Below, one piece after another: positions 32,714 through 41,255 of a DNA stretch of 64,000 nucleotides (position 1 is its first letter; the number at the start of each line of letters is the position of its first letter). The notes beneath the pieces are model-generated. The model had not been told where the DNA came from and did not search any database. It saw only the letters and a program-made list of their open reading frames with translations. A program made the position numbers and the translations under genes. The stretch is from NCBI GenBank assembly GCA_016125225.1, contig WGME01000002.1, forward strand, positions 144,371 to 208,370. The letters are read 5' to 3'. Source of the DNA: a bacterium. Lineage in GTDB: Bacteria; Planctomycetota; Planctomycetia; Planctomycetales; Planctomycetaceae.

Positions 32714-34705
32714 TTACTGAAAGTATTCCATCTCATTCCCCTGCCGCACGCGTCGGCGGATTTGGAAGAGGTGGGCGGGCATGTGACGTGGATCAAGCTC
32801 CACGTAATTCCGTGAGCCGTACCACATGTACCGGGCATCGGCGAGCAGGTCGTGAACTTGGAACGGTTCGTTGGCTTCGATTCCCCAACCGGTGAGATCG
32901 AGGTCGACAAAGCCGCACTGTTTGTACTGGTTGTCGAGGTTGACCACGATCAGCATCAGGTCCTGACCATCGGGCGATTGCTTGCTGTAACAGAACAGCC
33001 GTTCGTTATCGACGGGATGAAATTTGATGCCGATGGTGTACTGCAATGCGGGATGAGCTTTACGGATTTGATTCACTCGCCGAATCACTCCGGACAGGCT
33101 GTCGGGCCGGGCGATGTCGTGACAGTGAACTTCGAACTTTTCACTGTTGATGTACTCTTCGCTTTTGGCCTTGGCGGGCAGGCACCAGCCGTGTTCATAC
33201 GGCGGGCCATAGATGCCATAGTTGGATGACAGAGTCGCTGCCATGATCAAGCGGCGGAGAAACGTCGGTCGCCCCCCCTGTTGCAGCTCTTCCGTGAGAA
33301 TGTCGGGTGTGTTGGGCCAGAAGTTTGGACGAAAGTACTCTTTGACTTCGGTGGTCGTCAGCTCCGTGACATACTCGGTCAGTTCCTGGGCTGAATGCCG
33401 CCAGGCATAGTAAGTGTAGGACTGCGAATAGCCGAGTTTCGCCAGACGGTACATCACCTTGGGCCGCGTGAAGGCTTCTGCCAGGAAGATTACGTCGGGC
33501 CATTGCTGCTTCAGCTCGGTGATGCACCACTCCCAGAAGGGGAAAGTTTTGGTGTGCGGATTATCGACTCGAAAGACGCGAATGCCGCGTTTGATCCAGA
33601 ACTCGAAGACACTCTTCAGTTCCTGCCACAGGTTCTGCCAGTCGGCCGATTCAAAGTTGAACGGATAAATGTCCTGATACTTCTTCGGCGGATTCTCGGC
33701 ATATTGAATGGTGCCATCGGGGCGGATGCGGAACCAGTCGGGATGCTCAGCGACATAGGGATGATCGGGTGATGCCTGAAACGCGATGTCGAGGGCCACA
33801 TCGATCTGAAACGTTTTGGCCGCGGCGACCAAGGCATCAAAGTCGTCGAGTGTGCCCAGCGACGGATGGATCGACTTGTGGCCGCCGGTCCTGTCGCCAA
33901 TCGCCCAGGGGCTGCCGACGTCTTCGGGTTGCACTTCGGTGCTGCCGTTTCGCCCTTTACGGAACTTCTGACCGATCGGATGAATCGGCGGCAGATAGAG
34001 GACATCGAACCCCATGTCGGCAACATAGGGCAACCGAGCGATCACATCGCGCAGGGTTCCATGCTGGCCGGGTTGAGTCGCCGCTGAACGGGGAAACATT
34101 TCGTACCAGGCGCTGAACCGTGCCCGCTCCCGATCGACGGTGACGCGCAGGTCGCGCTCAAATCGGGTGACATGTTCACGCGGAGACCACAAATCCATGG
34201 CCTGCAACAACGTGGCATCTTCCGCGATCTTAGCAATCACTTGCGGATCTTTGGCGGCGATGCGGTCCAGCCAGTCTTGAATGACGGCTTGATCGTGATC
34301 AGGTGCCACCTCCAGGGCCGCTTTCAGAAAGTTCGCCCCGACCTGGAGATCGACCGTCACATCCTGTCCGGCGGCCACGCGTTTGGCAAAATCACGTCGC
34401 CAGGAACGGAAATGGTCGATCCAGGCCACCACGGTGTAGGACGCGGTCCCGATCTCAGTAACGGGAAATTTCCCTTCCCAGTGATCGTTGTAACCCGGCT
34501 TCAGGCGGGTCTTCTGCCACTCGGTTTGGGTGGCCTGCCGATACCATAATTCGACAACCAGTTCGTCATGCCCGTCGGTAAAGGCATCAACGGCCACTAT
34601 GACCGACTCTCCCACCGTCCGTTTGATGGGAAAACGACCACCATCGATCTCTGGCCGTACGCGATCGATGACTACGCGATGACGGCCTTCGGTCGGTAAT
34701 GGCAT
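32714..34705 (-). CDS. glgE: Alpha-1,4-glucan:maltose-1-phosphate maltosyltransferase
   Basis: A 663-residue GH13 enzyme of the GlgE type that transfers maltose from maltose-1-phosphate to a glucan. The ATG at 34705 is chosen (GGAG nine bases upstream); residues before it are not protein-like. N-terminal sandwich and helical insert about 1-190, then the barrel: FDVLYLPPIHPIG, DRTGGHKSIHPSLGTLDDF, nucleophile Asp in IRVFRVDNPHTK, acid/base Glu in IFLAEAFTRPKVM. The VDNPHTK signature marks GlgE against other amylases, and the C-terminal beta domain ends near LFQIRRR. TreS, maltokinase and branching-enzyme genes, its usual companions, are not nearby. It is a single leftward gene. Confidence 0.92.
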   Translation of the reverse strand: MPLPTEGRHRVVIDRVRPEIDGGRFPIKRTVGESVIVAVDAFTDGHDELVVELWYRQATQTEWQKTRLKPGYNDHWEGKFPVTEIGTASYTVVAWIDHFRSWRRDFAKRVAAGQDVTVDLQVGANFLKAALEVAPDHDQAVIQDWLDRIAAKDPQVIAKIAEDATLLQAMDLWSPREHVTRFERDLRVTVDRERARFSAWYEMFPRSAATQPGQHGTLRDVIARLPYVADMGFDVLYLPPIHPIGQKFRKGRNGSTEVQPEDVGSPWAIGDRTGGHKSIHPSLGTLDDFDALVAAAKTFQIDVALDIAFQASPDHPYVAEHPDWFRIRPDGTIQYAENPPKKYQDIYPFNFESADWQNLWQELKSVFEFWIKRGIRVFRVDNPHTKTFPFWEWCITELKQQWPDVIFLAEAFTRPKVMYRLAKLGYSQSYTYYAWRHSAQELTEYVTELTTTEVKEYFRPNFWPNTPDILTEELQQGGRPTFLRRLIMAATLSSNYGIYGPPYEHGWCLPAKAKSEEYINSEKFEVHCHDIARPDSLSGVIRRVNQIRKAHPALQYTIGIKFHPVDNERLFCYSKQSPDGQDLMLIVVNLDNQYKQCGFVDLDLTGWGIEANEPFQVHDLLADARYMWYGSRNYVELDPRHMPAHLFQIRRRVRQGNEMEYFQ

Positions 34706-34941
34706 CCGTAAACTCCTGTCTGGTATATTCTTGGGTTTGAACATGCGCCAGCTTAGCCGGTTCCATGATCCAGCAAACTTTACGCTCATTCGGGCAATTT
34801 TGGCGCCCGAAACCCTGTTTTTTTCAGAAACGAGAGACATTTCCACGACGTGCTGCCGAACTCGCATATTTCTTTCTGAATCCGTATCATCTTGGTCGCT
34901 AACGATTTCCTCTGGTTCGCGTTTCAAGGGACAGAGCCACC

Positions 34942-35454
34942 ATGCTCACGAAGAAGCCACAAGCCGTGGCCGGTGTCAGCGCGACATACGAAAACGTCAT
35001 CGAAGAACTGTACCCGTCGATCGCCAGTATCTGGCTGGGGCAACTCCTGAATTCGCTGTACGAGTCGCTGCCGGGCTATGGTCAGGTGCGGTTGTCGTAC
35101 CTGATTTTCGTTCCGCTCACCTGGCCCTTGGGACTACTGGGCTACTTCGCCATGAAGGTGTTCGGTTCAAAGTATGTGGTCACGAACCGGGCGGTCAAAC
35201 GGTATCCGGTGCTTGGTTTTCAACTCCTTGAAGAGGCAACGCTGGCGAATATCGACCGCGTGACAGTTGACCCCGATTCGAAGCTGGCCTTCTTCCGCAC
35301 GGGCGATGTCCGCCTCTCCTCCGCCGATGGTGGCACCCTGATGCTGATGCGGGGCATTCCCTATCCGGAGCGGTTCTGCCAAGTCATTCTCGAAGCCCGC
35401 GATGCCCGGAAAGAAGTCGAAGCCTCGATGAATACCATCCGCAATCGAAAGTAA
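34942..35454 (+). CDS. Membrane protein with bacterial PH domain
   Basis: A 170-residue protein. A short cytoplasmic lead is followed by the sequence SIASIWLGQLLNSLYESLPG, a membrane segment at about 52-70 (YLIFVPLTWPLGLLGYFAM), and then the PH-like domain: FGSKYVVTNRAVKRYPVLGF, LANIDRVTVDPDSKLAFFRTGDVRL. The YVVTNRAV and VTVDPDSKLAFFRTGD blocks match the bPH family. Function unknown; such proteins are thought to bind ligands or to act in membrane stress. It is transcribed away from glgE with 236 bases between, and a terminator follows at 35484. Confidence 0.82.
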   Translation: MLTKKPQAVAGVSATYENVIEELYPSIASIWLGQLLNSLYESLPGYGQVRLSYLIFVPLTWPLGLLGYFAMKVFGSKYVVTNRAVKRYPVLGFQLLEEATLANIDRVTVDPDSKLAFFRTGDVRLSSADGGTLMLMRGIPYPERFCQVILEARDARKEVEASMNTIRNRK

Positions 35455-35483
35455 TGCGTGGTCGCCATCCACTCATTCTGCAC

Positions 35484-35511
35484 AGCCCGGGCCTCTCGCT
35501 CGGGCTGTTTT
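35484..35511 (+). terminator. Rho-independent terminator of the PH-domain gene
   Basis: AGCCCG (35484-35489) pairs with CGGGCT (35501-35506) around an 11-base loop that can add a few pairs, followed by GTTTTG. It is a modest but well-placed stem 30 bases after the stop codon. Confidence 0.75.
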
Positions 35512-35875
35512 GCTTAGAAGGCACTTCATTAAGACCTCAGGCGTTTAAATAACCGTCGGATACGGCCGAGTTGGGTGAAGCCTTAGTCAAGGTGGTCGTA
35601 GTGTTCAGCGATTTACCCAGCCTGGCAAGATTTGGCCTGTGACCATCGATGTGAGGCATCGGCGATGTGATGTAGTCAACAAGTAGAATTACCCCGTGCA
35701 AGCAGTAATGCTGCACAATCGATACGATTGATACGCTATGCCTCGTCGGGCGGTGCGGGCTACGTCGCGGGGGCGGATTGTTGCCGAATGACATCATTTT
35801 TGAGCTAGGTTTCCAGGTTGAGACAGTGCGGAGTTGGAGTCACCGACCCCGGTACTGAGGAAGCCTGGTGTCTTG
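35512..35875. other. Gene-free spacer before the GGDEF gene
   Basis: About 365 bases without recognisable gene or RNA. Short open frames on the minus strand have no protein character. Some inverted repeats occur (for example ATCGATGTGAGGCATCGGCGAT around 35645), not long enough to interpret. Confidence 0.45.
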
Positions 35876-36799
35876 ATGGTGATTTCGATGCAAGCAGTAG
35901 CGGTCTCAGATGCCGTGCTCTGGGTCGGGTTGGCCGGACTAATTCTCGTCTCGACCGTGGCTGGCTTTGTTGCCGGGGTGCAGTGTGCACCGTGGCTGCA
36001 AGAACGGGCCTTGAAGCGAGCGGCCCGGCATGTGCAGCGGCTGTTCGAGTTCACCGCACAACATATGGAACGGACATCGCAGCTCTGTCAGATGCTGAGT
36101 GATGCAGCCACGTCGCCTTTAGCATCCGCTCAATGGGATCGGCTCGATACGGCTCGAAAGAAGCTGGCTGACAGTTGGAAAGGCATGGCAGAACGGCAGG
36201 TGAATTCCAGCTCAGAAGTGGCTGGTGAGACCTGTCCAACCGGATCGTCACAGTTCCATATTGACTGGGCTAAAGGGCCAGTCGATGCGACCACACAGTT
36301 GCCCAATCGAGAGACGTTTGAAACCAATCTCCAGCAACTCATTCAGCAGTCGAGTGAGCATTGCCATCCGAGCGGTGTCTTGCTGTTCCGCGTCGACAAG
36401 AGTGATCAGCTTGCCCGGAGGTATGGAGCCGACGCGCTGAACGTTTTGCAAAGCAAACTCGCAACGGTGGTGATCAAGGCTGCCCGTAATGAAGATCTGG
36501 TCTGCCGACTGGATGGCGATCTGTTTGCGGTGCTGATTCCATCAGTCTCGCCGCTGGCAGGGGCCCGTGTTGCCGAAACCATTCGTGCCGCTGTGCGTGA
36601 CCACGCCTATCGAGTTGAGGCCAACGGACCGGAGGTCTTACTCACGGCGAGTTTCGGATATGCCGTATGCCTGCCTGCCGAACCGGCGATGCTGGTGATC
36701 GACCGCGCGAGTGAAGCCTTGCAGAAGTCGCAGTCAGCAGGCCGCAATCAACTGCACGTGCATGACGCGACAAATCGTCTGGTGGCACGAATCGGCTAG
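35876..36799 (+). CDS. Membrane-anchored GGDEF-domain protein with degenerate active site
   Basis: A 307-residue protein. The ATG at 35876 is preferred to a TTG at 35834. One membrane helix (about 10-30, LWVGLAGLILVSTVAGFVAGV) is followed by a helical linker (about 35-95) and a GGDEF fold (about 140-305): DATTQLPNRETFETNL, FRVDKSDQLARRYGADALNVL, and CRLDGDLFAVLIP at the site where RxGGDEF is expected. The motif is therefore DGDLF: the first Gly and the Glu are changed, so diguanylate cyclase activity is doubtful. It may be a c-di-GMP or GTP-sensing, or a protein-binding, relative. No I-site RxxD is evident. It stands alone next to the lipoprotein cluster. Confidence 0.78.
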   Translation: MVISMQAVAVSDAVLWVGLAGLILVSTVAGFVAGVQCAPWLQERALKRAARHVQRLFEFTAQHMERTSQLCQMLSDAATSPLASAQWDRLDTARKKLADSWKGMAERQVNSSSEVAGETCPTGSSQFHIDWAKGPVDATTQLPNRETFETNLQQLIQQSSEHCHPSGVLLFRVDKSDQLARRYGADALNVLQSKLATVVIKAARNEDLVCRLDGDLFAVLIPSVSPLAGARVAETIRAAVRDHAYRVEANGPEVLLTASFGYAVCLPAEPAMLVIDRASEALQKSQSAGRNQLHVHDATNRLVARIG

Positions 36800-36828
36800 G
36801 GAGAAGGCTGGGGCACCGGCGTTGATGA

Positions 36829-37737
36829 CTACAGGCCAAAGCCGCCGCCGAATCCACCACCGCCACCACCCCCGAAGCCACCGCCGCCACCAAATCCACC
36901 ACCACCGCCGCCGCCGCCACCCCCACCAAAGCCACCGTTGCCGTTGTTGAAGTTGTTGCCAGCGCCCATGTAGATGAACTGGTAGAATTCCGGAGCGGCT
37001 TCCAGCGAGCTCTTACCGAAGCCATAAGCTGGTGAGACGAAGGTGCGGTTATTCGCGTCGGGATTGCCATGATCGGTTAAGATCTGAGCGATGATGGCTC
37101 GGCGATGCGCATCGAGTTCCGGGTCAGCATTATTCCAGGTCCGCTCCACCAGCACGGGGAACGGTGCACTGCGCATACGGGCCGCAATTTCCAGAATCTT
37201 GTCTTTGCCATCGGGCGTCAGTTCGGCTGACTCCAGCACAAAGTCTTTCTGGTAGAGAATGAAGTCCGCCGCTTCGGCGTTGGTCTGCATCTGATGGAAG
37301 TGGGCACGCTGCACAGCTCCCACGGGATACTCGTCCTGAATGGCGAGTGATCGTCGGGCCAGACAACTCCCGCAGCAACCGCCGCTGAGCTTACAGCCAC
37401 CGTGACCGCAATCATTGCATTTGCCGAAGCCCTTTTTGCCACAGTCATCGCAACCCTCGTTGCAGCCGGTATCGCAGGTCTGGCAATCGTCCTTCTTCCA
37501 GAACTTCCAGGACTTTTTGGAGCTGCCGGTGTCGCAGCTATCGCAGGCGGAGCACTCGTGCTTTTCCCAGAATTTCCACGATGACTTACCGCAGGTTTTA
37601 CAGCCGACGTAATCCGCAGGGACATGGCCATCGACATAGACCTGGTTGTTCTGTCCAAGGGTGGAACAACCAGCGATCAGCCAGGCCGTGAGCGCCAGAC
37701 TTCCCCAAGTTTGAAGTGTTCTCGTCGTCCGGAACAT
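36829..37737 (-). CDS. Cys-rich, Gly-tailed lipoprotein with OmpA-like region
   Basis: A 302-residue protein. Signal peptide ends in the lipobox WLIAGC (Cys24). The next 110 residues contain more than twenty cysteines in CxxC-type pairs, with an internal repeat (KSSWKFWEKHEC then KKSWKFWKKDDC). A middle region (about 140-250) has ELTPDGKDKILEIAARMRSAP and DPELDAHRRAIIAQILTDHG, a faint likeness to OmpA-type peptidoglycan-binding domains. The last 50 residues are almost pure Gly/Phe (GGGGFGGGG). The Gly-rich DNA is low complexity. It is the second of two genes reading left after the secretin, 102 bases past its stop. A surface or outer-membrane role is inferred. Confidence 0.75.
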   Translation of the reverse strand: MFRTTRTLQTWGSLALTAWLIAGCSTLGQNNQVYVDGHVPADYVGCKTCGKSSWKFWEKHECSACDSCDTGSSKKSWKFWKKDDCQTCDTGCNEGCDDCGKKGFGKCNDCGHGGCKLSGGCCGSCLARRSLAIQDEYPVGAVQRAHFHQMQTNAEAADFILYQKDFVLESAELTPDGKDKILEIAARMRSAPFPVLVERTWNNADPELDAHRRAIIAQILTDHGNPDANNRTFVSPAYGFGKSSLEAAPEFYQFIYMGAGNNFNNGNGGFGGGGGGGGGGGFGGGGGFGGGGGGGFGGGFGL

Positions 37738-37839
37738 CCTGCTCCCCTTGTCAGCTCCACATCCCCGGTGGACATGCTGGTCTTACGGCAAAAGTGCTGG
37801 CTCGTCTCTTGTCAGTTTTCCGTGTCTTCCGTCTGGCAA

Positions 37840-39969
37840 TCAGTAACGCACGCCTTTGCTGGCATCACGCTGGACCCGGTTTTGCATCCCCGAGGGGATT
37901 GTGCCGTTGCCAGAGTAAGCCGTCGGTTGAATCGTTTGCGATGGCATCGTCGGAGTGCTCCAACCACCGTTCATACGTTGGGCACTACTGCCTGGCACCT
38001 GCTGCAGGTTCGGTCCGTTCCCATTGGTTGGTGCGGGAGGTACCACGGGCACCGAGTAAGGCGGAACCGCAGAGGCCGGGCCGCTCGGCATCCCATTGGG
38101 ATGCGGTGTCGGTGATGAGAACCCGGTACCGTTCGGATTTGTGGGGACGGGCGAGTACATCGAACCGGCTGGACCCGGATTAAAGTGCTGGTATCCCACG
38201 TTGGTCCCGACGGCACCGCTGCCATACGGCGGAAGCTGGTAGTATCCGGTGTCCGGAGCCCCTTCCACCATGTTGTACTTGTAGAATTCGAAGTCGGTGG
38301 GATGAGTCACCTCGAAACCAGGAACCGGCGGCACTTCGTGAGCATCCATCGGCCGTACGATTTCTGGCGTGATCAGAATAAGCAGCTCATTCTCTTCCTG
38401 TGTCGAAGTTTTGTTGCTGAACAGCAGCGTTCCAACTTTCGGAATATCGCCGAGCAAGGGAATCCGCGTGACTTGTGTGACAGTGCGATGCGACAGCAAC
38501 CCCGCGAGGGCTAATGTTTGCCCTTCCCGCATTTCAACCGTGGTTTGCACGCGGCGAGAATCGGTGCCGGGAACGCCCCCCACCGCATTGCCCTGATTCA
38601 GGTCGCTGTATTCAGCAATCGCAGAGATGCGAATCAGGTCGCGATCGATGACTTCGGGCGTCACCAGCAATGATGTTCCAAAGCCACGGAATGAAGTCGT
38701 CTGACCTTGAGCACCACCGATTCCCACGACGGTCGGCACGGCGAATTCCCCCCCAGCGAGGAAGCGTGCCTGTCGTCCGCTCAAGACCACGACGTTGGGT
38801 TCCGTCAGGATTTTGGCGGTTCCATTCGCTGCGAGGGCAGAAATCAGCACGCTGACGTTACCGTCATCGAAGATACCACCGATGGTTGCCGCTCCAGCGG
38901 CCCCCAAGTTGGTAAAGATCTGCTGACTTCCCTGGTTAATGAGAGCGTTGATATCAACGCCAAGATTCCGCGCTTGAGACCGGTTCAGCTCCGCAATGCG
39001 GACCCGCAACGAAATCTGAAACTCTCCTGGAACCTGCAATTCATTGATGATGAAGCTCGACAGCAGGCCGTTAAAACCACCGTACAAGCCGTTCAACCCG
39101 CTGCCATATCCCCCCAGGTCGACCCCCGCACCAGCGCCACCGACATACCCACCAGCGTTGCCAAGACCGCCGAACAGGCTGCCGTCCTGTGCGATCACTT
39201 CACCACGGATGATGGCGAGAATGTGAGCGGCCTCCATCTGATCGCGTGCCTGTCCCCGCACGATGATTTTGTAGGACATCGGGATCAGATAGACCTTGCT
39301 GTTCGGGAAGAGTGTGTTGATCTTCTTCTCGAGCTTGCCGTAGTCAACCCGGCGCTGGTTATCGAGATTCGGATCGCGAATGGTCTTCACGAGATAAACG
39401 ATCGGTTCATCCTGGCCTTCGAACCACATGGTCATGGTCGTGGTGCCACGCGCCATACCAATAAACGACAATTCGCGCGGGCTGTATTGAATGACGTCGA
39501 TGATGGACGGATCGGCGATATGGATCCGAGTGACGTTGGCCTTGGTATACATTAACTGGCTGCGTCGCTCGATAATTTCAAAATCTTCCTGCTCATCGGG
39601 CATGGACTCGATGAGGCGATGCAATGCCCGGGCGGAATCGGCAGAGTTACGTGCCGGTTGGGCCTGCAGTGTTGTGGCCTGAACCAGGGTCGTCGCTGAG
39701 GCCTCTGGTGGAAGTTCAAGACCGGAAGCCGGCAGCATCATTCCTGGATGTGGCTGCTGCGGCTCAGGAACCATCCAAGGCCCGGACTGTGCCGACGTTT
39801 GCACAATGGGTGCTGAATATTGTGGATAAGCCGGATAGCCCGCTGGGGCTTGCGCATGGATGGCAACAGGCTGCCCTCCATAGGCTGCAGTCATGGCCAT
39901 CAACCCGAAAGCAGATGCCCAACGTCGACAACAGCTTCCATACTGCGTGACGCATGCGGAAATTGCCAT
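37840..39969 (-). CDS. Secretin (type II/III secretion or pilus outer-membrane channel)
   Basis: A 709-residue protein with signal segment (about 10-35), a Pro-rich stretch, then the pilus-assembly N-terminal domain RSQLMYTKANVTRIHIADPSIIDVI with LSFIGMARGTTTMTMW (about 130-185), and the secretin domain (about 330-530): QVPGEFQISLRVRIAELNRSQARNLGV, LTEPNVVVLSGRQARFLAGGEFAVP, VTPEVIDRDLIRISAIAEYSDLN, and LLGDIPKVGTLLFSNKTSTQEENELLILITPEIV. This is the CpaC/RcpA-like type found with Tad pili, but no tad genes lie nearby. The C-terminal 150 residues are Pro/Asn/Gly-rich and unique. It carries MMLPASGLELP at about residue 78, matching a motif in the protein encoded at 41256. Confidence 0.92.
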   Translation of the reverse strand: MAISACVTQYGSCCRRWASAFGLMAMTAAYGGQPVAIHAQAPAGYPAYPQYSAPIVQTSAQSGPWMVPEPQQPHPGMMLPASGLELPPEASATTLVQATTLQAQPARNSADSARALHRLIESMPDEQEDFEIIERRSQLMYTKANVTRIHIADPSIIDVIQYSPRELSFIGMARGTTTMTMWFEGQDEPIVYLVKTIRDPNLDNQRRVDYGKLEKKINTLFPNSKVYLIPMSYKIIVRGQARDQMEAAHILAIIRGEVIAQDGSLFGGLGNAGGYVGGAGAGVDLGGYGSGLNGLYGGFNGLLSSFIINELQVPGEFQISLRVRIAELNRSQARNLGVDINALINQGSQQIFTNLGAAGAATIGGIFDDGNVSVLISALAANGTAKILTEPNVVVLSGRQARFLAGGEFAVPTVVGIGGAQGQTTSFRGFGTSLLVTPEVIDRDLIRISAIAEYSDLNQGNAVGGVPGTDSRRVQTTVEMREGQTLALAGLLSHRTVTQVTRIPLLGDIPKVGTLLFSNKTSTQEENELLILITPEIVRPMDAHEVPPVPGFEVTHPTDFEFYKYNMVEGAPDTGYYQLPPYGSGAVGTNVGYQHFNPGPAGSMYSPVPTNPNGTGFSSPTPHPNGMPSGPASAVPPYSVPVVPPAPTNGNGPNLQQVPGSSAQRMNGGWSTPTMPSQTIQPTAYSGNGTIPSGMQNRVQRDASKGVRY

Positions 39970-40387
39970 GCCCTGTCGCTCCTCGCCGTCCCTGGCATCC
40001 GTTCAACGGACGAGCTTACTGCTCCACCGTCCTGGCAATCGACTCGCAGTCAGTGCCTGTGAACCGACATCGCTGTCGATGCGGGTACACGCACTCACTC
40101 CGTGGAGGCAGCCCTCCATGTCGGGTCTATCGACTTTCCGGGTTGCATGCGTTCAACGGATTCCCGACTGAGTGGGCCGTCCGTCCGATAACGTCGGCAA
40201 AGTCTTCCTGGACTGCCAGAAGTCACAGTGAACACGAGGTTGATTCGGCAGAAGTCGCCGAAAAAAAGTCACCATTCGAGTGCGAAAAAATCGCAACTCA
40301 AATGGTGACAAGAGGTTTACAGGCATGGCCCTGTAACATAACTCACCGAACCAACATCTCAAACTTGATTCGGCCAACTCGGACTTA
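39970..40387. other. Upstream region of the secretin gene
   Basis: About 420 bases. It holds a near-palindrome TCCGTTCAACGGA (39998-40010) and a degenerate echo of it, GCGTTCAACGGA, near 40149, both ahead of the secretin gene. Nearer the right end is the terminator at 40261-40309. No gene is seen. Confidence 0.5.
40261..40309 (-). terminator. Strong rho-independent terminator for the Tyr-rich protein gene
   Basis: A long stem, GTCACCATT / AATGGTGAC (40268-40276, 40301-40309) extended inward by GAGT/ACTC and GCGA/TCGC. On the minus strand it is followed by seven T. It lies about 80 bases downstream of the stop at 40388. Confidence 0.9.
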
Positions 40388-40933
40388 CTACCAGGGATAA
40401 TTCGTATCGCGGTTGTAGACCGCCCGACCGGGGTAATACCACGGAGCCCGGTAGTTGTAATACGGGAAGCGGTAATGACCATGCAGGTCGCTGCGATGGA
40501 AGCCGGGGCCGTAGTGATCGTAGTAGGGGTTCCCTGTCACAACATATTGCCCGCCGTTGGGATCGTGATACAGATAAGGTGAACCAATGCGGGCATCGTA
40601 ACCCCCGGGCGCCCAGAACGGCCCTTGTCCGGCGGCCGGCCCGGCTCCACGGGTACCGATGCCCGTTCCTTGACTCGGGGGCATCACCGTGGTGACTCCC
40701 GGCTGCGGAGGCATCGTGGGGGCATTCATCATGGGCTGACCGAGGTTGCCATTCCAGGGAATCGGGGCGACGGGCACCGTGTTCGGTATTCCCGGAGCAG
40801 GGGGCAACGGGTCGACATCCATCGGCATGGGTGGCACCACCGTGGCGGCGGGCTCCGGCGCATCGGCCCATGCCATCCCTGCTCCCAGGGTCAATCCCAT
40901 CACACAACTGACACACAACCAGGATGAGCTCAT
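40388..40933 (-). CDS. Exported Pro/Tyr-rich protein
   Basis: A 181-residue protein from the ATG at 40933 (AGGAA ten bases upstream). A signal peptide (residues 1-24, ending GMAWADA) is followed by a Pro/Met/Gly-rich half (about 25-115) and a C-terminal half that is very rich in Tyr, His, Gly and Asp (YYDHYGPGFHRSDLHGHYRF, YNYRAPWYYPG). No known family. Another frame over nearly the same span is open, but it lacks a signal peptide and has a Cys/Arg composition typical of a shadow. Single-gene unit with its own strong terminator. It lies next to another exported Pro-rich protein and the secretin, suggesting an envelope or surface structure. Confidence 0.72.
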   Translation of the reverse strand: MSSSWLCVSCVMGLTLGAGMAWADAPEPAATVVPPMPMDVDPLPPAPGIPNTVPVAPIPWNGNLGQPMMNAPTMPPQPGVTTVMPPSQGTGIGTRGAGPAAGQGPFWAPGGYDARIGSPYLYHDPNGGQYVVTGNPYYDHYGPGFHRSDLHGHYRFPYYNYRAPWYYPGRAVYNRDTNYPW

Positions 40934-41255
40934 CGGAAGTTCCTGCACATCATCATTATCAGAAGAATTGCGGCGGCTCGAGCTGTCCGCCGTGGTTGTC
41001 CGTGGCCTCGTAATTGTTGGACGAACAACTCGACGGCAGACAGTGTAAGCCTACCCGCTGATTCTGCCGCTTGCCGAGCCGTCTGGTTGATAAGGCATGG
41101 AATTGCCCATCGAGTTTGACGGCGATCCGCAAAAAAACACCTGCGGTTACCCGGACAGTTATAGAAGAACTGTCGGACAAGACCGCCCGATCGACCGATA
41201 CAGACGATGGACAATGGTGAGCAGGTACGAGCATTGAGTCGGAGGGATACGCAGG
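40934..41255. other. Divergent intergenic region
   Basis: About 320 bases between the leftward Tyr-rich gene and the rightward Met/Pro-rich gene. It contains a small inverted repeat GACAGTT...AACTGTC (41154-41174) and an A-tract near 41131. A TTGACG at 41116 has no good -10 at the right distance. No gene is seen. Confidence 0.45.

Noticed and set aside
36829..36950. Low-complexity CCACCGCC-type tract as a separate repeat element
   Set aside because: It is explained by the poly-Gly/Phe tail of the lipoprotein gene.
40359..40916. Alternative 185-codon frame overlapping the Tyr-rich protein gene
   Set aside because: It has no signal peptide and an Arg/Cys/Ser composition; the chosen frame has a signal peptide, a ribosome site and a terminator.
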